Source: an uncultured Bacilli bacterium (GTDB lineage Bacteria; Bacillota_I; Bacilli_A; RF39; UBA660). Taken from it: 6,776 nt of DNA. The notes beneath the pieces are model-generated. The model did not search any database. It saw only the letters and a list, made by a program, of their open reading frames with translations, and had not been told where the DNA came from. The number at the start of each line of letters is the position of its first letter. The first letter of the stretch is position 1. The position numbers and the translations under genes are program-made. The stretch spans positions 1-6,776 of the forward strand of contig CAJONL010000018.1 of the NCBI GenBank assembly GCA_905235875.1, read 5' to 3'. Of the stretch, positions 1 through 6,467 are shown in pieces.

Positions 1-75
1 ATATTTATTATCATTACTATTATTATTTTTAAATAAAAAGTTTTAAATTAATGTTTTTATAAAGGATCTGATCTA
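1..75. other. AT-only low-complexity left edge, no gene called
   Basis: The first 31 bases are an ATT/ATC/ACT-like run, followed by A/T-rich sequence up to the first gene. All three plus frames close within the first 46 bases, with stops at 28-30, 34-36 and 44-46. One of them could be the tail of an upstream plus-strand gene, but the residues encoded are only Ile/Leu/Tyr/Phe runs, so this cannot be judged. On the minus strand one frame gives an Asn-rich stretch with no start codon or ribosome binding site. I see no convincing promoter for the gene at 76. Confidence 0.4.
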
Positions 76-1170
76 ATGCTTTGGATAATTATTTTAATAG
101 TAACTTTACTAGTAACTATTTTAGGAATTATATTTATGACTTATGAAATAGGAAAATTTAGTTTTATAAAAAGTATTTCTAATAATAAAAGGTATAAAAA
201 AATATTAATTTCTTTAGGAATAATTATACTATTTTTCATAGTACTTTCTTATATATTGTCACTAGTTAATGCAATAGTTATATTTATTCACTTTGTATTT
301 TTATTCTTAATTTTTGAATTATTATTTAAAATAATATCTATATTAACAAAGAAAAAATATAGTTTTGATTTAATTGGAATAATTGTAATATTTTTTACTA
401 TAGTTTATCTAAGTATAGGTTTTTATCTATGTAATAATGTATGGCAAACTAATTATAAATTATATACTAATAAAGATATAAATTTAAGAATAATTATGTT
501 TTCTGATTTTCACCTTGGTACTACATTTGATTCAGAAGGTTTAAAAAAATATATAAATGAAGTAAAAAAACAAAATCCTGATATATTATTTATTACTGGT
601 GACTTTGTTGATGATGGTACTTTAAGAGAAGATATGGTAAAAGCCTGTAGGCTTATTGGAAGTATCAAAACGAAATATGGTATATATTTTTCTTATGGAA
701 ATCACGATGAAGGTTACTATAACACTAGAGACTTTACCGAAGAAGATTTAGAAAGAGAAATGGAAAAAAATAATATTACAATTTTAAAAGATGAGATAAA
801 AGAAATAGATAATCTGTCTATAATTGGAAGACTTGATACCATGTATGAAAGAAAACCTATAAAAAATTTAGCGGATAGTATTAAGGATAAGAAAAGCAAA
901 TATATTATAGTATTAGATCATGAACCTAATGATTATAATAATGAATCGAAAGAAGACATTGATTTAGTCTTATCAGGACATACCCATGGAGGTCAATTAT
1001 TTCCTATAACTCATTTAGGTAAATTATTAAGTATAAATGATAAAACATATGGATATGAAAAAAGAAATGGCACAAGTTTTATTGTTACCTCTGGTATATC
1101 AGACTGGGAACTTAAATTTAAAACTGGTACTAAATCTGAGTATGTAGTAATAGATATTTTAAAGAAATAA
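76..1170 (+). CDS. membrane-anchored calcineurin-like metallophosphoesterase (YkuE/YaeI type)
   Basis: This 364-aa protein joins an N-terminal membrane region to a calcineurin-like two-metal phosphoesterase domain. Four hydrophobic segments lie at about residues 2-23, 43-61, 63-90 and 99-119. The basic loops (24-42 and 91-95) fit positive-inside topology and would place the catalytic domain outside the cell. The metal-site motifs are complete and in order: DFH (D144, H146), GDFVDD (D176), GNHDE (N209, H210), H282 in LDHEP, and GHTHGGQ (H302, H304). Related proteins (B. subtilis YkuE, E. coli YaeI) act on phosphoesters or pyrophosphates, some linked to lipid or envelope precursors; the substrate here cannot be read from sequence. 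The ATG has AAAGGA at 61-66, nine bases upstream. A hairpin lies just downstream at 1180-1208. The fold assignment is firm, while the substrate and topology are inference. Confidence 0.93.
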   Translation: MLWIIILIVTLLVTILGIIFMTYEIGKFSFIKSISNNKRYKKILISLGIIILFFIVLSYILSLVNAIVIFIHFVFLFLIFELLFKIISILTKKKYSFDLIGIIVIFFTIVYLSIGFYLCNNVWQTNYKLYTNKDINLRIIMFSDFHLGTTFDSEGLKKYINEVKKQNPDILFITGDFVDDGTLREDMVKACRLIGSIKTKYGIYFSYGNHDEGYYNTRDFTEEDLEREMEKNNITILKDEIKEIDNLSIIGRLDTMYERKPIKNLADSIKDKKSKYIIVLDHEPNDYNNESKEDIDLVLSGHTHGGQLFPITHLGKLLSINDKTYGYEKRNGTSFIVTSGISDWELKFKTGTKSEYVVIDILKK

Positions 1171-1179
1171 AATATAACT

Positions 1180-1221
1180 TGTAATAATACATAGTTTGTA
1201 TTATTATATCTTATGTATTTT
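1180..1221 (+). terminator. hairpin after the phosphoesterase gene, weak terminator candidate
   Basis: Bases 1180-1191 pair with 1197-1208 as a 12-bp stem with one G-U pair and a 5-nt loop. The core is a perfect 10-bp inverted repeat (1182-1191 with 1197-1206). The stem is almost all A-U, and the only T run (1217-1221, interrupted) begins about 10 bases past it. It could be a weak terminator or a processing stem separating the phosphoesterase from the next pair of genes. No clear promoter is visible between 1171 and 1225, so read-through from upstream is possible. Confidence 0.4.
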
Positions 1222-1240
1222 TAATGGAGGAAGATGAAAA

Positions 1241-1750
1241 ATGAGTAGTAATAAAAGAATACCATTTACAGATGTAGTTACATTAACAAAGGATATATGT
1301 GAATTCATAGCAAATGAAAAGTATGAAACTTTATATGTTCCGACAAAAGATAAAGATAATAAAGATACTATTTCAGTTATATCTTGTAAAGAGAATAGTC
1401 TTGGAAAAGTAAAAAAAGATATTGATAAGTATGGATACATAGATAAAGAAGAATTGATTAATAATGAAAACTATTGCTACATAACTACATATGATAGAAA
1501 AAAATTAATAAAAGAAATATCATTTGATATAAACGATGATTATCCAGTAAAGGCAGAATTTACAGATGAATATGAATTTTTAAGTAATTTCTTTAAAAAT
1601 TTTATTACTTTTAGAAATAATCTTATAGAAAATAACGAAGTGGTAAAAAAAGATGATATATATCAATATTTTTTATCACTAGTAGGCTTTTCAGAAATGG
1701 AAAGAAAATATAATAGAGATAAAATACTAACTAGGATTAATAGAAAATGA
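1241..1750 (+). CDS. hypothetical protein, 169 aa, first gene of a HAD-protein pair
   Basis: I do not recognise a family for this 169-aa, soluble-looking, charged protein. It has no signal peptide or membrane segment. The N-terminal half (about 1-110) looks like a mixed alpha/beta region with short hydrophobic strands (TLYVP, TISVIS, YCYITTY). The C-terminal part (about 111-169) is mainly helical, with an aromatic run (EFLSNFFKNFITF) and a basic tail. The two cysteines in the first half (C20, C49) and C79 form no metal motif. The start is clear: GGAGG at 1226-1230 is ten bases from the ATG, and the ATG at 1234 stops after four codons. The gene overlaps the HAD gene by four bases (ATGA), so the two are probably translationally coupled and functionally linked. 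If TGA were read as Trp the protein would gain only two residues. Confidence 0.82.
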   Translation: MSSNKRIPFTDVVTLTKDICEFIANEKYETLYVPTKDKDNKDTISVISCKENSLGKVKKDIDKYGYIDKEELINNENYCYITTYDRKKLIKEISFDINDDYPVKAEFTDEYEFLSNFFKNFITFRNNLIENNEVVKKDDIYQYFLSLVGFSEMERKYNRDKILTRINRK

Positions 1751-2304
1751 ATGTAATATTTTTAGACTTTGATGGCGTATTAGATACTATTCATTATTCT
1801 TCTTATGAAGATATCGAAAGAAGGATAAAAATACTAGGAATAATATGTAAAGAGTTTAACTCAAAAGTTGTAATTGAAGCCTCAGCTAAAGATGCTATCG
1901 ATGAAGAGACTATGGAAACAAAAAGTAAATGGATAAATGATATCTTTGATTTGTTTAAAAAATATGGTATAGAATGTATAGGTAGAACTCCAAATGTAAC
2001 TAAAAGATTTAATGAATACCGTTATCTTCCTATGTGGAAAGAAGATGAAATAAGATTATATTTATTTAATCACCCAGAGATAGAGCACTATTGTGTTATA
2101 GATGATGATGACCTAGAAGGTTATAATTCAGATTTAAATAAAGTAAGAAATCACTTAGTAAAAACAATATATTGCTCAAATAATAAAGATGAAGAAGGAC
2201 TTCTTTTATCACATAAAGAAGAAGTAAGAAAAGCTTTAGAAAAAGAAAATGAACTAAGAAGTATTGCTATAAAAAGAAGAAATAAAACAAAACTTACAAA
2301 ATAG
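1747..2304 (+). CDS. HAD-fold protein like the HAD domain of Swiss Army Knife RNA-repair proteins
   Basis: This 185-aa protein opens with HAD motif I, LDFDGVLD (nucleophile D7, acid/base D9), at its very N-terminus. A beta strand ending in IEAS follows (S46 at the motif II position), then an IGRTP turn at 79-82, an MWKEDEI segment that could carry the motif III lysine (K98), and motif IV VIDDDD (D119-D122). The order, the GRTP turn and the GLLLSHKEE C-terminal segment match what I recall of the Pfam group named 'HAD domain in Swiss Army Knife RNA repair proteins'. Members probably remove phosphates from nucleic-acid ends or nucleotides. The last 20 residues form a Lys/Arg-rich tail that may bind nucleic acid. 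AGGA at 1733-1736, inside the upstream gene, is its ribosome binding site. The HAD fold is firm, the subfamily likely, and the substrate unknown. Confidence 0.87.
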   Translation: MNVIFLDFDGVLDTIHYSSYEDIERRIKILGIICKEFNSKVVIEASAKDAIDEETMETKSKWINDIFDLFKKYGIECIGRTPNVTKRFNEYRYLPMWKEDEIRLYLFNHPEIEHYCVIDDDDLEGYNSDLNKVRNHLVKTIYCSNNKDEEGLLLSHKEEVRKALEKENELRSIAIKRRNKTKLTK

Positions 2305-2323
2305 TAAACTTGTAAGTTTTTTT
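2289..2323 (+). terminator. intrinsic terminator of the HAD gene pair
   Basis: Bases 2289-2299 are perfectly complementary to 2310-2320 (11-bp stem, 10-nt loop), followed by seven Ts at 2317-2323. The left arm is coding sequence for the final residues of the HAD protein, and its stop codon (2302-2304) sits in the loop, so the ORF and terminator are interlocked. The A run on the left arm is short, so termination is mainly for the plus strand. Confidence 0.88.
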
Positions 2324-2343
2324 ATAATTTTGTTTAAAAAACT

Positions 2344-2372
2344 TTGAAAAAAAAGACGTTTTATGGTATAAT
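2344..2372 (+). promoter_or_regulatory. sigma-A promoter for recG (extended -10)
   Basis: TTGAAA (2344-2349, five of six consensus bases) and TATAAT (2367-2372, perfect) are separated by exactly 17 bases. TGG directly before the -10 box gives an extended -10 element. Transcription should begin near 2379, leaving an approximately 18-nt leader that holds the AAAGGA ribosome binding site at 2382-2387. This is the strongest promoter in the window, so recG is transcribed independently of the HAD pair. Confidence 0.88.
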
Positions 2373-2396
2373 TTGTAAGAAAAAGGACGTGGTTTC

Positions 2397-4394
2397 ATGA
2401 TTACTTTAGATAAAGTTAAAGGAATAGGTCCCAGGAGTAAAATGCTTCTTGGTAAGCTTAATATAAATACAATAGATGATTTAGTATCACACTATCCATA
2501 TCGTTATGATATTATTAAAAGAACAGATTTATTAACTGCAAATGATATGGATAAAGTTATTATAGATGGTAAAGTAGATGGAGCTCCAATACTTATTAGA
2601 TTAAAAGGTAATTTAAATAAGATGAACATTAGAGTTGTTACTACAACAGGTAAAGTAGTTGGAGTATCTATCTTTAATAGAGCATTTCTAAAAAAAGATT
2701 TATCAGTTGGTACAAATATTACTGTATTTGGTAAATATGATAAAAGTAAAAATATAATACTTGCATCAGAAATAAGAATAGGCCTTTTACCTAAAGGAGA
2801 AAAAATAGAAAGTGTATACCATGGTACAAGTGGATTATCCTCTAAGAATATTAGTACTTTTATAAATAATGCCTTAATGGAATATGGAAGTGCTATTACT
2901 GATAATCTTCCTAATAGTATAATTGAAAAATATGACTTTTTAAATAAGAAAACAGCATTAAATATAGTTCATAATCCATCTACTATGGATAAGTTAGAAT
3001 TAGCAAGAAATAGACTTAAGTATGAAGAACTGTTTGAATTTATGACTAAGATTGAATATTTAAGAATTAAAAATAAAAAAATAGAAGATGGTTTTAGTAA
3101 AGAATTTGATTATAAAAAAATACAGGAATTTATTAATAATTTACCTTTTACTTTAACTGATTCTCAAAATAAGGTTTTGAAAGAAATACTTGATGATTTA
3201 AAAAGTAAAAGAAGAATGAATAGACTTTTACAAGGAGATGTAGGAAGCGGAAAAACAGTAATTTCAGTAATAGCACTTTATGCTGCCTATCTTTCGGGTT
3301 TCCAAGGAGCACTTATGGTTCCAACAGAAATACTTGCTAATCAACATTTTAATTCGATAAGTAAAATGCTTGAAAAAACTAATATTAATATAAAACTTCT
3401 AGTGGGTTCTCTTTCTAAAAAAGAAAAGGATAACTTGCACGAAGAACTAAGAGAAGGTGCTATAGATATCATAATTGGAACCCATGCTTTATTTCAAGAT
3501 GATGTTTCATATAAAAACTTAGGTCTTGTTATAACAGATGAACAACATCGTTTTGGTGTACTTCAAAGAGCAAATTTAAAAAATAAAGGTTTTTCGCCAG
3601 ATGTATTATATATGTCAGCAACACCAATTCCTAGAACTTATGCATTGACTATTTATGGTGATATGGATATTTCAGTAATAGATACTTTGCCAAAAGGGAG
3701 AAAAGAAATAAAAACATATCTTAAGAAAACAGAAGAAATAAAAGATGTACTAAAAATGATGTATGAAGAGCTTAAAGAAAAACATCAAATATATGTTATT
3801 GCACCTTTAATCGAAGAATCTGAAACACTTGATTTAACTACAGTAAATGCTTTGAAAGATAAAATGGAACTTGCATTTGGTAGTCATTTTAATATTGGAG
3901 TAGTTCATGGAAAAATGAATGCCAAAGATAAAGATAAAATAATGAATGATTTTGCAAATAATAAAATTAATATCTTAATTAGTACCACTGTAATCGAAGT
4001 TGGAGTAGATGTTCCTAATACAACAATGATTGTAATATTTGATGCTAATAGATTTGGGCTTTCAACTTTACATCAACTTAGAGGACGAGTTGGAAGAAGT
4101 AGTCTAGAATCATCTTGCATCTTAATTAGTGATACTGATACTAAAAGACTTACTGTAATGACTAAAACTAATGATGGCTTTAAAATAAGTGAAGAAGATT
4201 TTAAAATAAGAGGCCATGGAGATCTATTTGGAACTCGTCAAAGTGGAGATATGACTTTTAAAATAGCAGATGTGAAAAATGACTATAACATCTTACTTAA
4301 AGCTAAAGAAGATGCTAAAGAGTATCTCGAAGAAAAAGAACTTAGGGATAAGGAAAAAATAGAGAAAATTATTAGTAAAATAAATGAAGGGTAA
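2397..4394 (+). CDS. recG: ATP-dependent DNA helicase RecG
   Basis: RecG is a superfamily 2 helicase that remodels stalled replication forks and branch-migrates Holliday junctions and R-loops. The N-terminus has the helix-hairpin-helix-like VKGIGPRS segment and HYPYRYD (about 7-38). The OB-fold wedge region that grips branched DNA follows at about 50-130. The helicase core has Walker A GDVGSGKT (280-287), a DEQH box (381-384), SATPIPRT (407-414) and motif VI QLRGRVGRS (560-568). The C-terminal EEDFKIRGHGDLFGTRQSG segment is the conserved RecG translocation region. At 665 aa it is slightly shorter than B. subtilis or E. coli RecG (about 680-690) but no domain is missing. It contains no tryptophan. 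AAAGGA nine bases before the ATG supports the start. It has its own promoter upstream and a hairpin overlapping its stop codon, so it appears to be a single-gene unit. Confidence 0.98.
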   Translation: MITLDKVKGIGPRSKMLLGKLNINTIDDLVSHYPYRYDIIKRTDLLTANDMDKVIIDGKVDGAPILIRLKGNLNKMNIRVVTTTGKVVGVSIFNRAFLKKDLSVGTNITVFGKYDKSKNIILASEIRIGLLPKGEKIESVYHGTSGLSSKNISTFINNALMEYGSAITDNLPNSIIEKYDFLNKKTALNIVHNPSTMDKLELARNRLKYEELFEFMTKIEYLRIKNKKIEDGFSKEFDYKKIQEFINNLPFTLTDSQNKVLKEILDDLKSKRRMNRLLQGDVGSGKTVISVIALYAAYLSGFQGALMVPTEILANQHFNSISKMLEKTNINIKLLVGSLSKKEKDNLHEELREGAIDIIIGTHALFQDDVSYKNLGLVITDEQHRFGVLQRANLKNKGFSPDVLYMSATPIPRTYALTIYGDMDISVIDTLPKGRKEIKTYLKKTEEIKDVLKMMYEELKEKHQIYVIAPLIEESETLDLTTVNALKDKMELAFGSHFNIGVVHGKMNAKDKDKIMNDFANNKINILISTTVIEVGVDVPNTTMIVIFDANRFGLSTLHQLRGRVGRSSLESSCILISDTDTKRLTVMTKTNDGFKISEEDFKIRGHGDLFGTRQSGDMTFKIADVKNDYNILLKAKEDAKEYLEEKELRDKEKIEKIISKINEG

Positions 4395-4417
4395 AAATGA
4401 CTTGTTTTTACTCTTTT
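4386..4417 (+). terminator. probable recG terminator
   Basis: Bases 4386-4397 pair with 4405-4416 (7-nt loop) as a stem of about 12 bp including two G-U pairs; the core GTAAAAA/TTTTTAC is perfect. The stem starts inside the last recG codons. Ts at 4414-4417 follow the stronger part of the stem, a short and partly paired tract, so termination may be incomplete. The right arm overlaps the -35 region of the next gene's promoter. Confidence 0.55.
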
Positions 4418-4430
4418 AATTATTTATAAT
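4402..4430 (+). promoter_or_regulatory. probable promoter of the PHP gene
   Basis: TTGTTT (4402-4407) and a perfect TATAAT (4425-4430) are 17 bases apart. Initiation would be expected around 4436-4438, downstream of the ATG at 4433, which argues that this ATG is not the translation start. The -35 box is only half consensus and lies within the loop and right arm of the recG hairpin. Confidence 0.55.
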
Positions 4431-4434
4431 AAAT

Positions 4435-4453
4435 GAGGGTAGTGATTATATTG
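4435..4453 (+). promoter_or_regulatory. Shine-Dalgarno GAGGG that selects a TTG start
   Basis: GAGGG at 4435-4439 lies 11 bases before the TTG at 4451. The in-frame ATG at 4433 has no ribosome binding site before it and overlaps this one; the in-frame GTG at 4442 is only two bases away from it. The TTG start gives an N-terminus (MIQDFDLHIHS) typical of PHP proteins, where the HxH motif lies within the first dozen residues. Confidence 0.7.
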
Positions 4454-5335
4454 ATACAAGATTTTGATTTACATATTCATTCCATTAATTCAGATGGTGA
4501 ATATAATATAAAAGAATTAATAAAGAAAATAAGAAAAAAAAATATAAAAACTTTTTCTATTACTGATCATGATAATATTAAAAGTATTAAACAAATTAAA
4601 GAACAAAATTTAGAAGGATTAAATTATATTCCTGGAGTAGAAATTAGTTCAATCTTAAATGGTAAGTATGATCTTCATATTTTAGGGTATAATATTAATC
4701 CAGACTCTAAAGAGTTAAAAAATGTACTAGAATACTTAAAAGAATATCGAATAAATAAATTTTATGAAATACTAAAAGTATTAAAAAGAAGATATAAGTT
4801 TATTTTTAAAGAAGAAGATGTATTAAATATTTTAAAAAGAACAAAAAATCCAGGTAAACCTCATGTTGCACGTCTAATGATAAGGTATGGTTATGCAATT
4901 AATATAAAAGATGCTTTTGATAATTATTTATCTAAGTTAAAACTTAGTGTTCACAATGAAATGGAACTTAAAATAGTATGTCGTGCAATAAAAAAAGCAG
5001 GGGGAATTCCTGTACTTGCTCATCCTAAAATTACTGAGATTACTTATAAAATAGATATAAATGAATTAATGCCTGAAATAAAAAAAGCAGGAATCGTTGG
5101 GATTGAAGTTTTTAATTCTGTTCATTCTTATATGGATGCTAAAAAATATAAAAAAATTGCTGAAGATTATAATTTATTAATTTCAGGTGGTAGTGATTAT
5201 CATGGACCTAATATTAAAAAAAATGTAAAGCTCGGAGTAGTTTTTAATAGTAAAAAAAATATAAAAATATATGATGATGGTATAACTTTATTAAAAAAAT
5301 TAAAAATAGACAGTAAAATTGACAATAACTTATAA
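4451..5335 (+). CDS. PHP-domain metal-dependent phosphoesterase (YciV/RNase AM-like)
   Basis: This is a 294-aa protein when started at TTG 4451; a start at ATG 4433 would add six residues. It carries the full set of PHP-domain metal ligands: DLHIHS (H8, H10), SDG (D15), TDHD (D39, H40), GVEIS (E64), LHILGYN (H76), KPHVARLM (H138), AHP (H191) and GSDYHG (D249, H251). The arrangement matches the YciV/TrpH group, whose studied members hydrolyse 3',5'-bisphosphonucleotides and, in E. coli RNase AM, trim short RNAs and rRNA 5' ends from the 5' side. A helical insert (about 85-135) between the motifs is typical of that group. It is cytoplasmic, with no signal or membrane segment. It lies just after recG but has its own probable promoter. 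No hairpin terminator follows; only A-rich sequence separates it from the next promoter. The family is firm and the RNA versus nucleotide substrate is uncertain. Confidence 0.93.
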   Translation: MIQDFDLHIHSINSDGEYNIKELIKKIRKKNIKTFSITDHDNIKSIKQIKEQNLEGLNYIPGVEISSILNGKYDLHILGYNINPDSKELKNVLEYLKEYRINKFYEILKVLKRRYKFIFKEEDVLNILKRTKNPGKPHVARLMIRYGYAINIKDAFDNYLSKLKLSVHNEMELKIVCRAIKKAGGIPVLAHPKITEITYKIDINELMPEIKKAGIVGIEVFNSVHSYMDAKKYKKIAEDYNLLISGGSDYHGPNIKKNVKLGVVFNSKKNIKIYDDGITLLKKLKIDSKIDNNL

Positions 5336-5371
5336 AAAAATAAAAAAAAGAATGATTTGATATTAAAAAAA

Positions 5372-5380
5372 TGCTATACT
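5372..5380 (+). promoter_or_regulatory. extended -10 promoter of the zinc-ribbon membrane protein gene
   Basis: TGC-TATACT at 5372-5380 is an extended -10 box with five of six consensus bases in the hexamer. No good -35 lies at the proper distance: TTGATA at 5357-5362 leaves only 12 bases, and ATGATT at 5352-5357 has correct spacing but a poor match. The expected start near 5387 gives a leader of about 19 nt containing AGGAGG at 5392-5397. Confidence 0.65.
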
Positions 5381-5405
5381 TAATCTAGAATAGGAGGGAT
5401 GTATA

Positions 5406-6392
5406 GTGGATTCAGGATTAGATAGTACAGATACTGAAACTACTACTAATAGTTCAGGAGAAGAAGCTGTTAACAATAACGAAAGCACAACAGGCAGCAA
5501 AGCTAATGAACAAGCAGAAAACCAAGAAAATGAACAAATTACTGCAGGCGATGCTAATACCTCAACTAATCAAGCAACAAAAGAAGAAATAGGTGATGAT
5601 AGTCAAACTGCAAGTAATAGTGGTTCAAATGATAACTATTCCTTTGGAACATTTGGATTAATTACAGCTATTTTTAGTGTAATAGTAGTGATTCTTACAC
5701 TTATATGTTTATGGAAAATATTTGAAAAGGCTGGCGAAAAAGGATTTAAAGTACTAATTCCTATTTATAATATATTTATTTTATTTAAAATTGCATTTGG
5801 TAATAATAATTTAATGACTGCTCCAGCAACAAATGATACTTTTAGTTTTGAAGATAACTCTAACATTAATAATTATAGTAATGATGGATATATGGCAAGC
5901 TCTAATAGAGCAGGTATAATGGGACATTTAAATAGTGAATTTGATAATAATATGAATAATCAAAATATGAATCAAATGAATCCAGGATTTAATTCTGATA
6001 ATCCTGAAAATGTAGCTAATAATTTTGAACCTTTAAACGAAAATATTAATCAAAGCAATAATTCTTCAGTAGAAAGTAATGATATAAATAATATGGCAGG
6101 AATAAAGCCTGGTTTTAATAATTCAAATTCAAATATTAATCCTATGAATGGGAATATAAATCTAAGTCAAATGGGACCTAATATAATGAATAATAATTAT
6201 GAAAAGGAACCTCCTGTAAATGAAAGTGTTAATCAAAATATAAGTCAAGATCATAATAATCAAAATTATAATAGTGGTCATGTTCCAATAAATGGTTTAG
6301 GCACTTCAACAAAACAATGTCCAAATTGTCATGCTCCTGTACCATTAAATTTAGTTATTTGCCCAAATTGTGGTGCAAGTATTAATAGATAA
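5406..6392 (+). CDS. membrane protein: acidic tail, DUF5684-like segment, Asn-rich linker, C-terminal zinc ribbon
   Basis: This 328-aa protein has four parts. Residues 1-78 are a Thr/Ser/Asn/Glu-rich acidic disordered tail with no signal peptide. Residues 82-131 hold one clear transmembrane helix (82-102) followed by LWKIFEKAGEKGFKVLIPIYN and a second hydrophobic stretch (116-131), which resembles the first half of DUF5684 membrane domains. Residues 131-304 are a disordered linker, about 29% Asn (51 of 174) with no cysteine. Residues 305-322 form a zinc ribbon of two CPNC/CPNCG knuckles (C305, C308, C319, C322). The later helices of DUF5684 are missing. Basic residues after the first helix suggest the N-terminal tail is outside and the ribbon inside, if the second stretch does not cross. 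The start is GTG with AGGAGG eight bases upstream; the ATG at 5399 stops after eight codons. Function is unknown. Confidence 0.9.
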   Translation: MDSGLDSTDTETTTNSSGEEAVNNNESTTGSKANEQAENQENEQITAGDANTSTNQATKEEIGDDSQTASNSGSNDNYSFGTFGLITAIFSVIVVILTLICLWKIFEKAGEKGFKVLIPIYNIFILFKIAFGNNNLMTAPATNDTFSFEDNSNINNYSNDGYMASSNRAGIMGHLNSEFDNNMNNQNMNQMNPGFNSDNPENVANNFEPLNENINQSNNSSVESNDINNMAGIKPGFNNSNSNINPMNGNINLSQMGPNIMNNNYEKEPPVNESVNQNISQDHNNQNYNSGHVPINGLGTSTKQCPNCHAPVPLNLVICPNCGASINR

Positions 6393-6401
6393 TAGTAAAA
6401 T

Positions 6402-6446
6402 AAAACTGATATTTCAATTTAAATATAAATTGTATATCAGTTTTTT
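6402..6446. terminator. bidirectional intrinsic terminator between convergent genes
   Basis: Bases 6402-6412 pair perfectly with 6434-6444 (11 bp). Above a small internal loop, 6415-6420 pair with 6427-6432 (6 bp) around a 6-nt loop. Six Ts at 6441-6446 serve the plus strand. On the minus strand the A-rich flank (6397-6405) becomes a T-rich tail, so the same hairpin can end the small minus-strand gene that stops at 6468. Confidence 0.9.
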
Positions 6447-6467
6447 AATAAATATAAAATCAAAATA

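Noticed and set aside
1..31. ATT-rich run as a microsatellite or an Asn-rich minus-strand gene
   Set aside because: The repeat is imperfect and short, and the minus-strand frame has no start codon or ribosome binding site.
717..899. 60-codon minus-strand ORF inside the phosphoesterase gene
   Set aside because: It lies antisense to the catalytic domain of a firmly identified gene, has a low-complexity Ser/Leu/Ile product and shows no ribosome binding site or promoter.
1176..1210. Promoter for the 169-aa gene (TTGTAA at 1179, TATTAT at 1199)
   Set aside because: The spacing is only 14 bases and the boxes coincide with the hairpin arms; no better pair was found.
1171..1240. Riboswitch or structured RNA upstream of the 169-aa gene
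   Set aside because: Only one A-U hairpin is visible in a 70-base gap, too short for any riboswitch class I know.
1204..1440. 78-codon minus-strand ORF over the start of the 169-aa gene
   Set aside because: The plus-strand gene has a strong GGAGG site and is coupled to the HAD gene; the antisense product looks like a shadow of it.
4433..4450. N-terminal extension of the PHP protein from ATG 4433
   Set aside because: No ribosome binding site precedes it, it overlaps the GAGGG used by the TTG, and it probably lies upstream of the transcript start.
5319..5336. Consensus TTGACA (5319-5324) followed by TATAAA (5331-5336)
   Set aside because: Only six bases separate them, and no -10-like box lies about 17 bases downstream; TTGACA is within the end of the PHP gene.
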